Source: Chromera velia
Taxonomy: Eukaryota; Sar; Chromeraceae
DNA: 25,000 nt
Assembly (NCBI GenBank): GCA_018398765.1
Contig: JAHBMJ010005781.1
Location: 27,501-52,500, forward strand
Reading direction: 5' to 3'
The position numbers were made by a program, and so were the translations under genes. The notes beneath the pieces are model-generated. The model was not told where the DNA came from. It saw nothing but the letters and a program-made list of their open reading frames with translations, and ran no database searches. Shown here piece by piece: positions 1 to 9,644 of this stretch (position 1 is the stretch's first letter; every line of letters starts with the position of its first letter).

Positions 1-547
1 GGTGTACTGCGGGACCGAAGCACTTGGCGTCACGTATTGGTATCTTGTCCGAGGCGAAAGGGTTTGACCCGCCGGCGGGTTTCCTTTGGAATAGGCCTGC
101 TGCAAATGTTCGCAGGGAACAAAACAGAGGACATCAGATTGCGTTAACACGTGTTGCAACACGACATGTTAGAACATGCATCAAACTGCATGTGCAGACA
201 AGAAGCTGACCATTGAGATCGGGCTCTCCCACACCTTCAGCATACCCAGGAGACAGAAGAGGTCGAGCAGGTCAAGAACAAAGTCAAAATGGTCCTAGAT
301 TGACAACGATGCAGACAGGTGTCGGTGTTGTACTGGTTTGCAACGCAGGCAACACACAGAGTTGGAGACCGTACCGTTGTTTTCGAGTTTTGAGGAGCTC
401 TCTGCCGCTCACAGGTCATTCATTCACATTTATACGAAGGATCACTTCGCCCGATCTCGACGATGGTCTGTCAAGCTGACGAGTAACCAGGTGTATCTTG
501 CTTGCTCATTTCTTCAGCGATCGACGTGTACAGGCAGGGTTACAGCA
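1..547. other. Repeat-rich DNA, no gene recognised
   Basis: No reading frame here looks coding. A near-palindrome lies at about 55-90, with the perfect core ACCCGCCGGCGGGT at 67-80. The segment around 110-170 (AACAAAACAGAGGACATCAG followed by GTGTTGCAACAC) resembles sequence next to the ~85-bp repeat copy near 3555-3590, so this is probably part of the same repeat family. Confidence 0.4.
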
Positions 548-640
548 AACATGCCAGCTTATGCCAAAGCTGTATAAGCCAAAGAAAAACTGAAAGCCCC
601 AGCAGTCAAATGTGCATCGGTGTTGCATGCATGCAACACA
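548..640 (+). repeat. Dispersed ~85-bp repeat, copy 1
   Basis: The copy begins near ACATGCCAGCTTATGCCAAA and continues through GTATAAGCCAAAGAAAAACT to a region ending in TTGCATGCATGCAACACA. Two further copies lie at about 3344-3428 and 3471-3560 in the same orientation. Copy 1 precedes the helicase fossil and copies 2 and 3 follow it, so the repeat may mark the ends of a composite mobile element. No terminal dinucleotides or target-site duplication were established. Confidence 0.7.
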
Positions 641-925
641 GCAACACTCAATGCAAACTGCACAAAAACGTCAATTAATTATAGGACACAATACGCCTGA
701 CTTGGAAGACGGTTCTTTGACGAATGCCTGGGCTGTTCAGCCGTGTTCAGGTGACGCTCAGCCAGGCGTTGATGATCGAAAAAGGGAACTCCTACGAGGA
801 CCGTCTGAAGTTGGTCACAGCAGACAGAAGAGACTGCCTGTGCACGCTTCAGCGAGGGCAGAGACTAGGGGCAGAGAGAGGTCTTCGGACTCGCTCGCTT
901 CACTCGAGCCAGGTTCCCAGGGATC

Positions 926-2564
926 TTGTCAGAGCTGTCCGTCTGGATTCTGCCCGAGGATGCCAGGGGCCTTCTGTCAGGGAGAGAGATGGGGGCTGTC
1001 GGTGGAGACCAGCTGCTTATGGTGGAAGTCTCACTCGGACCCTCTCTTGTGACTGTTGTCCGGTCTCTCGAGGGGGTAGATCGTCTGAGGAAGTCCCCCT
1101 TCCTTCCGTTCATTCGAGACAGCCGCGAGCTGAAGCATGTGGAGGGAGCGACAGAGACGAGCTACTCCATCCGGAAAATTGCGATCGAGGCACTTGACCC
1201 TCAACCAGGGCCAGTTTGACGCCCTGACAGTGTGTCTTGCATGCATGAGAAAGAACTTGTCGAAGATTGAAGGAGGTCCGGGGACGGGAAAAACGCGGAC
1301 CTTCCGAGCTATTTTTTCCGAGATCGAGTGTCAGCTCAAGCTGAAGAAGAAGTCCTTTCTCACGGACAAGGGTGTCCTTGTTGGAGAAACAAATTTCTCT
1401 GTGTTGAATGCGGTCGCGGGTATTCGAGAAAACGGACTCATCAGGGAAAACCGAGACAAATGGACTCCCGAAATTGTCCTGCTTGTCGACGAGAACAAGC
1501 TGGAAGATGAATTTCATGTTCTTGAAGGTCTCATTCTCGACAAGAAGGCACATGCAGCTGTGCATGCAGGGATGTTGTGAGAACGAACGCGGCTGGAGCT
1601 TCTTTGAAGCGAAGGAGCAGGCTCTGATGGACGCACAGTATCACCTGATCTGTGCAACGCTGTCTTCTATAGCAAAGATCCTTGACCTGTTCGATGGCAA
1701 GCTGCCCTTTGGCCTCTCTGTAATGTTTCATGAGGAGTCCTCTCAAGCCAAGGAATTCAAGACCGTCAACTCTGTATCCCTTCTCTCAGACAGCACCTCG
1801 AAGTTCGTGCTTGTCGGGGACCATCGACAGATCCCCCCATATACTATTATACTTCAAGCTGGCATGCCGAAGAAGCAAGGGGGTGTCGGTCTCTTCACAT
1901 ACGCTGGGAGGAGGACAGCAGCTCCCGAAAAGTCTCCGTCGCAAAACTAGTCAAGCAGCACCGACAGTATCCCCCGTTTTCCACCCTCACTCGCCTGCAG
2001 TACGGTGAGGACCTGCAGGATGACTCTCGAGAGTCTTGCAAGTCGAAGCTTTAAGGCTCATCCCGTTTTTAGCGCTTTCCCTCTGGTCGCTTTCATCGAC
2101 ATCCAGGGAGGGAAGTTGGTGAAGAACGTCGGCAAGAAAGCTAAGGGAAAGTCTTGCCAAAATTCTGAGGAAGAGAGTACTATCGTCGAGATGGTCACCA
2201 CCTTTACCCTTCTACACCAGCAGGCAGGCAGATGAACGCCAACCGTCCACTGCAGGGACAATAAACTTTCTCCACTGCAGGGAATTAAGACAAGCCTAGG
2301 GCAAAAGAAGGACTGCGTGCTTCTGTCAACAACCCGGCGAGTCGCAAACAAGCTAGCAAACAAGAAAGCATACGACGAGTTCTTTGTAGCTCAACAGTGC
2401 AAGGACACCAAGAAGGAGGAAGATGTGAAGCAAAACTTTAAGGTTCTGGGGTTCTCGGACTCGCACTATATAGAGTGAACACCGCCGTTTCAAGGCCCAA
2501 GAGACATTTCTACATCTTCGGAAACGAAAGAGCAGTGACCACATTCGATCGAGCCCACTCTTAG
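926..2564 (+). pseudogene. Decayed UPF1-like superfamily 1 helicase
   Basis: Pieces of one SF1B helicase are read in order but in changing frames. Motif I is GGPGTGKTRTF near 1277-1310, preceded by LNQGQFDAL as in the Q-motif region. Motif II is degraded to FHEESSQAKE near 1727-1755, where the family has DEASQ. Motif III is VLVGDHRQIPP near 1807-1839. A family-like LVKQHRQYPPFSTLTRLQY follows at about 1948-2004, then PLVAFIDIQGGK at about 2083-2118. LGQKKDCVLLSTTRR lies at about 2299-2343, and motif VI, VNTAVSRPKRHFYIFGN, starts at 2475. Frames change near 1200, 1575, 1940, 2030 and 2475, with stops at 2052 and 2235. UPF1-like helicases act on RNA or DNA with ATP. This copy cannot encode a continuous enzyme, and the motif II aspartate is replaced. 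Its repeat-rich setting suggests it arrived with, or was trapped in, a mobile element. Family assignment is strong; N-terminal limit is uncertain. Confidence 0.85.
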
Positions 2565-2636
2565 ACTACAGGAAGATATACGTCGATCTCCTCCCTACAG
2601 AAAAACAATGCCATCCATGTTGTACAAGCGGTTAAG

Positions 2637-2742
2637 AACTGCTCTCCTAAGTATTGCTAACGTCCCTTCTCCTAGTTTTCCGTCTGTCGATACCACAAAC
2701 GGCGCAAAATCCACTTTCCAGATGGACCCCTTTCTTATTATA
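2637..2742 (-). pseudogene. Reverse-transcriptase C-terminal fragment, minus copy
   Basis: Read leftward, the left arm gives RKGSIWKVDFAPFVVSTDG followed by KLGEGTLAILRRAVLN. It matches the plus-strand copy at 2945-3050 residue for residue apart from a few changes. It is only ~35 codons and ends where the inverted repeat ends. As with its partner, assignment to a retroelement polyprotein tail rests on recalled family patterns. Confidence 0.55.
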
Positions 2743-3044
2743 TATATAACGAAGTGACTCGGAGTTAGTCTGGTGGGACTTGTTTGGTCACTTGCTGAAG
2801 AATCCGGATAATATCAGTCGGTCATGTAGATCCTTCCACGGCTCAGCAGAGTGTCGACTAACCAGGATTGCCTCATGCGGGAGTTTTAAGCGAATTTCAA
2901 ACGGCCGTCGTGAGGTCATCCCCTTCTTCATTATATATATAATAAGAAAGGGGTCCATCTGGATAGTGGATTTTACGCCGTTTGTGGTATCGACAGACGG
3001 AACACTAGAAAAAGGAACGTTAGCAATACTCAGGAGAGCAGTTC
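2637..3044. repeat. Fold-back repeat of retroelement fragments
   Basis: Two arms of about 110 bp, at about 2637-2748 and 2932-3044, are inverted copies of each other with only a scatter of differences. The core shared stretch contains TCTGTCGATACCACAAACGG on the left and its complement on the right. Each arm ends internally in an AT-rich TTATTATATATATA segment, and the intervening ~180 bp is unique. Both arms translate outward into the same protein segment, so this is an inverted duplication of coding sequence, not a classical non-coding MITE. Confidence 0.85.
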
Positions 3045-3262
3045 ACCAGATTGCAGTGAGAGCAAACACCAGACCCAACAGAGTGGCGGGGATAGTGAAA
3101 GCCAGAATTCAACTTGCAGTGATCAGAGCTTCGGTCTATTGTATGAGGGGGGAGAGAAAGCTGAGAAAGCAACCACATGGGGAGTGTTCCTTTGCCAGTG
3201 CCGGGGCTATTGCAGCGGTGCAAGCACCTAGTCCGAGGGACACTGACGGCGATTGGGAGTAA
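2941..3262 (+). pseudogene. Reverse-transcriptase C-terminal fragment, plus copy
   Basis: This open segment reads GSIWIVDFTPFVVSTDG, then LEKGTLAILRRAVHQ, and later ARIQLAVIRASVYCMRGER before a basic and then acidic tail, stopping at 3260-3262. The order 'FTPlVfSt-G ... r-s-aiLRs---ciRG-R' is one I recall from the extreme C-terminus of reverse-transcriptase polyproteins of retroelements. No polymerase motif such as the (F/Y)xDD box is present, so this is at most a 3' remnant. The reading frame runs on upstream to about 2780, but that part looks non-coding. It could alternatively be a host gene fragment captured by the repeat. Confidence 0.5.
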
Positions 3263-3343
3263 ATGGAGAACCTAAGTTTTAAAACTAAGCTTCTAGACTG
3301 AACCGAATGTATTTAAATTATTATTTTCAAAAAAAAATATAGG

Positions 3344-3428
3344 ACACATGTCAGCTTATGCCAAACCGGTAAGCCAAAGAAAAACTAAAAGCCTCGGCAT
3401 TCAAATGTGGACCGGTGTTGCACACATT
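3344..3428 (+). repeat. Dispersed ~85-bp repeat, copy 2
   Basis: ACACATGTCAGCTTATGCCA, then CCGGTAAGCCAAAGAAAAAC, then CAAATGTGGACCGGTGTTGC match copy 1 closely. It lies directly after the retroelement fragment and an AT-rich stretch. Confidence 0.75.
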
Positions 3429-3470
3429 ACTACAATTCATACTCAGTCTATATTATATAAAAACGTTACG

Positions 3471-3560
3471 ACACATGCCAGCTTATGTCAAACCGGTAAG
3501 CAAAAAAAGAAAAACTGAAAGCCCCATATTTAAGTATGTGCACCGCTCTTGCATGCAACA
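3471..3560 (+). repeat. Dispersed ~85-bp repeat, copy 3
   Basis: ACACATGCCAGCTTATGTCA, CCGGTAAGC and GAAAAACTGAAAGCCCC repeat copies 1 and 2. The ~127-bp spacing to copy 2 makes these two a short tandem pair, with the AAAAACGT-type linker seen after copy 1 also present before copy 3. Confidence 0.75.
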
Positions 3561-4145
3561 GAGGTGAACAGAGAAACAGTGTTGCAACACTTAATCTATA
3601 CTATAACATAGTGAAGAACACCTCAGTTATACTTAGTTAATTGTTCAAAAATCAATTACTTTGTCAATCAAAATTACTATAAAAAATATAAAAAGAAATA
3701 TTATGTTTTTAAATATATAACCTTATATTATCAAAATTAATTTTTTTGTTTTGATCATACATTTTTTGAAAACTATGTTTATGAATGAATATATCGTGTT
3801 TATTCTAAAAGTAAAGTCAGACAAATCCCTCCCTCTCCTCCCCCTCTAAGACAATGACAAAAACTATCTTCATTCTCAAGTTTGTTTGTGTGGACCATGC
3901 CGTCAGACCGTCGCACGGCATAATGCATAAAAATCGTCAAAAAATGCTACTTGATTGATTATTTACAATATAATTACATGATTTTTTTCTTTTTGGTGTT
4001 TTAAAATACATCACAGAGTAAAAAATGATTGTTTTAAGGCCTTCAAAATCCGTTTTCCTTAAAAAGAAATCAATAAAAAACTTGCTATACATTTTATGAA
4101 TGATGCAATCAAATGCATGGTTTTGAAACAACATTTGTGGGGCGT
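3561..4145. other. AT-rich intergenic stretch
   Basis: Strongly AT-rich with poly-A and poly-T runs and no reading frame that looks coding. The last ~200 bp lie downstream of the EGF-protein gene on the minus strand and probably include its 3' untranslated region. No polyadenylation signal can be assigned with confidence. Confidence 0.5.
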
Positions 4146-6355
4146 TCATCGTTTTTTGTTTTTTGCTGAGTCATCAAAAGGGTCTCCCAATGTTGGAGGC
4201 ACCTGTTGGCAGCTCACCCCGTCTCCCACAAAGTTGGCCCTACATTTGCAGAAATATTCCCCCGTGAGGTAATTTCTTTCACAGAGGGCATCGGGGCTAC
4301 AGGTCTCACACACCTCTTCCCTTACGCACTCGAGACCGTTGCCCGACCATCCATCGTTGCACACACACCTCTTGATGCTCAACATACAGTACGCATTCAC
4401 GTCGCAGTAATTGTTCCATCCGCACAGAGGCCCTGCAAGATCAGGCAAGCAGATAGACATGCAGAAAGTCCTCTCATGCAGCCAACTGACCCAGATCTAG
4501 CGATCGACCACTCATCGACCGAATTCTATCTCCCTCCCCCCCTTCCCCCCTCCCCCCCTCCCTCCACCCATCCATCCATCCATCCACCCATCCACCCATC
4601 CACTCATCCACCCATCCACCCATCCACCCACCCACCCATCCACCCATCCATCCATCCATCCATCCATCCATCCATCCATCCATCGATTTATCCCTTCATT
4701 CATCCACGGATGATTCTGACCAGAGAATCAGCCAGCAAATTAGAGACCCTATCAGCAAATTCGACAGTCGGAGCGGTGCACACATGGTTGCGTGTGTTGT
4801 CTCTGAGAGGTAAACAATTCATGTGTTCGCCACAGACCTCACATATAGTCTGACTGACCCATAGTTCTTGCAGGTGACCCCCCCCCGTCTCCTTTGTTCT
4901 CTTCTTCCTTCCCGTCCACAGCCTCTAGCAGTTCCTCGTAGAATGTCTCTTTCTCCTCGGCTATCCTTTCCTTCTGTTCCAGATCCGCAATCAGAACGTC
5001 GTCTGCAAAGACAGACAGACAGGCAGGCAGGCAGACAGGCAGGTAGCAGCTAGAAGATTGCGTGTACAGTACAAATGACTTTGAGCAGATGGGATGTCCG
5101 GAGCGAAACAAGGACGGTTAAGAAAGAGTCAACTGGACGTCTTTAGAGACACTCAGGAGTGCACTCGCAGAGATCACTTACATGACAGGACAGAGAGCCA
5201 GACAAGCAGGCAGGGAGGCCCGGAAGCAAAGAGGTAGAGAGGCAAGAGAGACACAGGCAGACATTCGGAGAGAGAGGGAGAGAGCGATAGAACGGGGGAC
5301 CGATGACCGCATGTTCGGACAGTGGTGTCGCTAAAGAAGAATCAAACTTTTGACACCTATCGAGGGAACATTCCGAAATGAGGGAGGTGTCGTTCTCATC
5401 TCTTCAGCTCACCTTTGAGCTCTTTTGCCTTCTTGACGTCTACGGTTGTTGTTGTCGTGGTGGTTGTGGTGGTGGTCGTCGTGGTGACCGTGGTCGTGGT
5501 GGTCGTTGTGAAATTCTTCGGCTCTTCTTTCTTTTCTTTCTTCATCTCCAGCGGCAGGAGCGCCAGAGATGGTCCGAAAGAAAGCCACCCCGCTGCTTTC
5601 TCTGCTGTGAAGAGTGCAGGGAAGAGAGCCGTTCGGTCTTCGTCTTTCTGGCCACTGAAGAGAGAACCCAGCGCCTCTCCGTAGAGACCTAGCGGGGGGG
5701 TGATTTGACTCTCTGCAATTTTCTTTCGATATCCGGCCTCCTTGACCTCATCGACCTTCGATATCGGGTCTTCGGGTTTGGATGCGTTTCGGATGTTCCC
5801 TTCTTGTTCTTCTTTGTAGGCCTCTACTATGGAGGGGATCTGGGGAGCCAATTCTGCCAATTCTTCCTTCTTTGTGTTCTCTGCTTTCGTCGCATTTTCC
5901 GCAGCATTTTTCCAAATCTCAATCTCATCCTTTGCGGTTGGGGGGAGGGGTTTGCTCTTGGTGATGTTCGATGAGGCTGTTTCAGCCTCAGCAGACTCTC
6001 CTGGGGGGTCCTCAACTGAACCGACTCCGGTTGTCGCCTCATTGACCTCACTCTCCTGATCCGTGTATTGAGCCCAAAAGGCTTCAGCCTCCTCCTCCGT
6101 TGCAGCACTGCCCCGCAATGAAGAGTCGTCCCCGGAAAGCGAAAACGAAAGAGGGTCCTTCTGCAGAAAGAGGCCGTCTCCCAGGCCCTTCAACTTCAAC
6201 AGAGACTCCAGCTTGAGTGCTTTTCCTTCTCCTTCTGCTCCAAGGATCGGGGGGTCCGTCAAGGGGAAGGGCGCCTTCCCGCTTCCCTTCAGTGTTTGTC
6301 CGTTGCTTGTGTGCAACACCAGAGAGAAAAGAACAACACAAACAGCAGGTCGCAT
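4146..6355 (-). CDS. Secreted mucin-like EGF-domain protein, three exons
   Basis: Exons are 6355-5413, 5002-4859 and 4432-4146; donors AAAG/GTGAGC and G/GTCAGT and acceptors TTTGCAG and CTTGCAG join in phase 1, giving 457 residues. The start is the ATG before a hydrophobic signal peptide ([18 protein letters not shown]); an in-frame ATG 49 codons upstream would bury it. The mature protein is acidic and has several N-glycosylation sequons (NIT, NAT, NAS, NFT). A tract of 7 Thr, Val, 14 Thr follows, then a Glu/Lys-rich coiled segment in exon 2. Exon 3 has two EGF-like domains: six cysteines from CGWNNYC to GLEC, and six from CETC to GVSC, then a basic tail. Secretion and O-glycosylated stalk are inferred; an adhesion or surface role is a guess. 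No transmembrane segment is visible. Exon 2 may really extend further (see 4708-4862). Confidence 0.8.
4564..4684. repeat. (ATCC)n microsatellite in an intron
   Basis: Imperfect CATC/CACC tetranucleotide repeat of about 30 units lying inside the second intron of the minus-strand EGF-protein gene. Long Pro/Ser/Ile frames through it are repeat artefacts. Confidence 0.9.
4708..4862 (-). other. Probable extra EGF-like coding, one frame off
   Basis: Directly after exon 2 of the EGF-protein gene, the +1 frame reads about 50 codons without a stop. It contains [15 protein letters not shown], then [12 protein letters not shown], then a Leu-rich stretch ending in SLVRII. The cysteine spacing C-x2-C-x5-C-x11-C nearly equals the second confirmed EGF domain (C-x2-C-x5-C-x10-C). 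The frame would be joined to exon 2 if the run of nine G (complement of 4875-4883) were eight. A donor C/GTGGAT at 4708/4707 would then splice to the last exon in the correct phase. Either the tract is miscounted or variable, or this module has been lost by frameshift and now lies in the intron. Confidence 0.55.
5444..5509 (-). repeat. Threonine-codon tract (mucin-like stalk)
   Basis: Twenty-two codons on the minus strand: 14 ACN codons, one Val codon and 7 ACN codons in gene order reversed. Third positions are mixed, so the tract is under coding constraint or old and is not a pure trinucleotide expansion. It lies just before the first intron. Confidence 0.8.
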
Positions 6356-7201
6356 TCTTCTTCGCGACGTAGACGGGAAGAGGGAATCTTGACTGACTGC
6401 ACTGGAAGGAGTCTCCTTCCAGTCTGTGGACAAGGCCAAAGTCCTGTCTGTACAACCCGATATTCTCATGAGGCTCTCCTTGTTTCCGCTCTTACAGAGC
6501 AATCAACGCGCACTATGCATGCAGAAAATCCAACCGCGCACACTCTTTGTGAGAGAATCTCTGAAAACCTTCGCTCGCTCTTGGACGCAGTCCCGGACTA
6601 GTCATGCTGCTTCGGTGAGCTCAGCGACAGCTCCTAAATGATACAGGAACGCTCCGTGTCGGAAAATGATCGCCCTGACATCTGGTTGGGTAGCTTTGGA
6701 CGTCTAATCAGATCGACTGTGTCGACTAAAGGTCAGTCAATTAATGTTCCCGATGCCTATAGCTGCATGCGCCAAGCTCTGCTATAGTGCATGCGCGCGC
6801 GCGCGGGCATCACGGTTCACTGCATTGCGAATTAATTAATTAAGGGTCCCCATACAAACGCGGGCCGACCTGATCATCGCTAAAATTTAAAATCCTCAAC
6901 ATTTACAAAACTTAGCTGACTGAAATCTACCGAACTACTTCCCAACGTAGCTAAATATCATTAAATGTCAGCAGCAATCAGCAGCCAAAGTTAGCAAGTG
7001 ACCGGAGTTGAGTCATTGCATGTAACTTGGGAATGATACGAGTATTTGGTATAACAATGTCATCCCATGTAGCGAGCAGTGACATGCAGCTTTATATGGT
7101 CTTTTGTTTTAATTAGTTTTAATATTATCAATTATAACCATTACATATAAATTAAGCACGAAAAATAGTTTTTTTAAAAAAGGGAACTAGAATCATATGG
7201 T
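6356..7201. other. Upstream region of the EGF-protein gene
   Basis: No gene recognised. The first ~250 bp precede the start codon of the EGF-protein gene and presumably hold its promoter and 5' leader, but no TATA box or initiator can be assigned. A (GC)n run follows GTGCATGC near 6788-6806, and AATTAATTAATTAA lies near 6830. The rest is AT-rich. Confidence 0.4.
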
Positions 7202-7246
7202 GAATTGAATTGAATTGAATTGAATTGCATTGAATTGAATTGAATT
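7202..7246. repeat. (TGAAT)n pentanucleotide repeat
   Basis: About nine TGAAT units with one GCATT variant abut the start of the 303-bp direct repeat. A short decayed version (GAATTAAATTGAATTGAG) follows the third partial repeat at 11343. Confidence 0.9.
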
Positions 7247-7251
7247 AAAAG

Positions 7252-7554
7252 AGAATGACCAAATGATGATCAAACAGAATGCAGAGCTAGATCTCCATAA
7301 TGGTGAAACTACTTTATGAAATAGTCTATCCGTCAAGGCAGAGTAGAACAAACAGCCGAAAAGCATTCGATCAGCTAGTGCTGCACGAAGTGAATCGATC
7401 TGAACTGGCTAGTGCTGAATGTGCACGGCATAAATTGTATAAAATCGAATGCGCACGCGGCAATCCTATTCCGGCCAGTACGGCGCTTCGGCACCACGCG
7501 GTACGGCCTGCACGCTCGGCCCGCCAGGTCCAAAAGCAAGCATAGATACGCGGC
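7252..7554 (+). repeat. 303-bp direct repeat, copy 1
   Basis: Begins AGAATGACCAAATGATGATC and ends GCAAGCATAGATACGCGGC. A copy of equal length lies at 9295-9597 in the same orientation with scattered, mostly transitional differences. Short frames within it carry no recognisable protein. Lack of TG...CA ends and of a primer-binding site argues against classical LTRs. Confidence 0.85.
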
Positions 7555-8182
7555 AAGCTGGTACCCTATACTTCAACTCCCCCCTTTGATTACGTTTCTA
7601 TGTAAGCTTTGCAAAAAGAAAGAAACGGAAGCGAAACACGAGGGAAAGATAAAGACAAAGGGAATGAAATAGCCTTTTAGTCTGACTGCCTAAGAGCCAA
7701 TGAAATCTTTTCTTGCTTTCACTTGCCTGCCAGTGTTGAAGATTGAAGAGCACATATGAAAGGATAGCAGAGAGACAGAGGGCTAGGCATCATAAGAACA
7801 AGGTCAGAGGGCTAGGCATCACAAGATTGTCTGTCTCCGGCCTGCCTCTTAAGTTTGCCTTTCTTCGGCCTGCCTCTTATGTCTGGCTGTCTATTGCCTT
7901 TCAAAAGATGAGCGCTTTACAACACTGAAAAAGCAATAAGGAAAGAAAAAATCCATGCAATGGCTGTGCAGAAAGACAGAAAGAGAAAACAAACACTGCA
8001 AACCTTGCATTTGCAACTCAGTGGAGCATCTTTGCATCCCCCTCTCACTCTAGTATATATACGGATGGACATTGGCCGGCAGAAGAAACGGAGACGGCCA
8101 AACACAGATGTAAGAGTCATGAAGAATCCCTCCCCCCCCAAGAGACACTTCTGAAACCTTGCCTTCGGATCCTCAATGATCC
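7555..8182. other. Non-coding spacer with short local repeats
   Basis: Starts with GCTGGTACCCTATACTTCAA, which recurs at about 11320-11340. GAGGGCTAGGCATCA is repeated near 7778 and 7807, and GGCCTGCCTCTTA near 7839 and 7868. No coding region is recognised. Confidence 0.45.
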
Positions 8183-8710
8183 CGCATGCTGGGGCGAGTG
8201 GAATGCTTTTTACCCCCCTCTCTACATAGGAGACCGGCACTTTTCCACAAAAAACTCGTTCTCATAATTGGTACTAACTTAAAGGAGTTAGAAGCTGAAA
8301 CTTTATGTAAGAAGACGTTGTAACAATAGAAAAAGAACTATGAAACAGATTTTTTATATTATTTCTAGAAACATAGGCTGCAATATAAATTTTGTGAGTT
8401 TCATACCGTTTTTTTTACTGTTGAAAACCGTTAAAAAATGACTGTAAAATCAAAAAAATTGTATGACAGCCTATGTTTCTGGAAATAATATAAAAAATCT
8501 GTTTTATAGTTCTTTTTTTATCATTACAACGTCTTCTTACACAAAGTTTCAGCTTCTAACTCCTTACCAATTATAAGAACAAGTTTTTTGCGTACACAAA
8601 GTTTCAGCTTCTAACTCCTTACCAATTATGAAAACGAGTTTTTTACGGAAAAGCGCCGGTCTCCTATGCAGAAAGGGGGGAAAAAGCATCCCACTCGCCC
8701 CCGGCATGCG
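8183..8710. mobile_element. Fold-back (long inverted repeat) element
   Basis: The two halves of this ~528-bp stretch are inverted copies. The outer ends are CGCATGCTGGGGCGAGTGG on the left and the complement of CCACTCGCCCCCGGCATGCG on the right. The match continues through GGAGACCGGC, the complementary forms of GTTAGAAGCTGAAACTTT, and ACATAGGCTG to a short central loop near 8400-8440. The right arm carries an extra ~53-bp tandem duplication of the segment ACAAAGTTTCAGCTTCTAAC to AAGTTTTTT. No protein is encoded. Structure fits a non-autonomous MITE or Foldback-type DNA transposon; the mobilising family is unknown and no clear target-site duplication was seen. Confidence 0.85.
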
Positions 8711-9294
8711 CCTTGGCGAGCAGACAGGGGACGTCACAGTAGAAAAGTTGCAGTATTCTCAGCTTGTGGTGGCCCGGAAAGCAGCTGCAAGCAGTTGATA
8801 CACTGACGGCTCAGTGCGGTCCAGGCAGCAACTGCATCATGACAGTTGAGGAAAGGCAGCTCTCGACAGAAATGGCGGCAATGATGCTACTGGCGGTCCT
8901 TGTCCACTTGCTTGATCTGGGTGAAGTGGTTGAGGATAGGGATTGGAAGAGCTTGGGGGAAGAATGGAGACTCGGTTGTCTTCTGGGGTCCACGTTGAGG
9001 TCTTCTATAAATGAACATCTCAGTACACCATGATGTCAGACTCAGCCAGCAAAAACTTACTGGTGCAGCAATGGCTGCAGGTTTATCTTTCTTCCACAGC
9101 TTCCAGATTAGAAGAGGAAAGCTTTTTGCAAGCTTTCTACAATTCCGATCTGACCGGAACGGGCAGATTCCAACTAAGATTGCAAGCAGAGAAAGAGTGG
9201 AGCAAAAGATAGCTGGAGAGACGAGAAGACGGAAATCGTTACGGTCGCTGACTGACCGAAACGGGATATAACAGAGCGCTGTCAACCGCAAAAA
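8711..9294. other. Spacer with short frames, no gene recognised
   Basis: Overlapping frames of 60-130 codons occur on both strands, for example 8764-9033 plus and 9030-9212 plus. None contains a recognised domain, and none clearly fits splice signals. The region lies between two repeats and could be the decayed interior of a transposon. I do not call a gene. Confidence 0.4.
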
Positions 9295-9597
9295 AGAATG
9301 ACCAAATGATGGTCAAACAGAATGCAGAGCTAGATCTCCATAATGGTGAAACTACTTCATGAAATAGTCTGTTCATCAAGGCAGAGTAGAACGAACAGCC
9401 GAAAGACATTCGATCAGCTAGTGCTGCACGAAGTGAATCGATCTGAACTGGCTGGTGCTGAATACATGCAGCACAAATCATATAAAATCGAATGTGCGCG
9501 CGGCAATCCTATCCCGGCTAGCACGGTGCTTTGGCACCGCATGGCACGGCCCGCACGCTCGGCCCACCGGGTCTAGAAGCAAGCATGGATACGCGGC
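9295..9597 (+). repeat. 303-bp direct repeat, copy 2
   Basis: Second copy of the repeat at 7252-7554, same length and orientation, 2,043 bp downstream. It starts AGAATGACCAAATGATGGTC and ends GCAAGCATGGATACGCGGC, followed at once by the hairpin-unit array. Confidence 0.85.
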
Positions 9598-9644
9598 TAC
9601 CCCTTTGATACTCAAGGCTACTTAAAATTTTGTGCCGCTCAAAA

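Noticed and set aside
4206-4853. 215-codon plus-strand frame with [10 protein letters not shown] repeats
   Set aside because: Generated by the (ATCC)n microsatellite and lies opposite an EGF exon and intron.
8764-9291. Transposase gene on either strand
   Set aside because: No DDE/DDD motif, zinc finger or other recognisable transposase signature; frames are short and overlap on both strands.
7252-9597. LTR retrotransposon bounded by the 303-bp repeats
   Set aside because: Equal-length direct repeats fit, but there are no TG...CA ends, no visible primer-binding site or polypurine tract, and no gag-pol coding between them.
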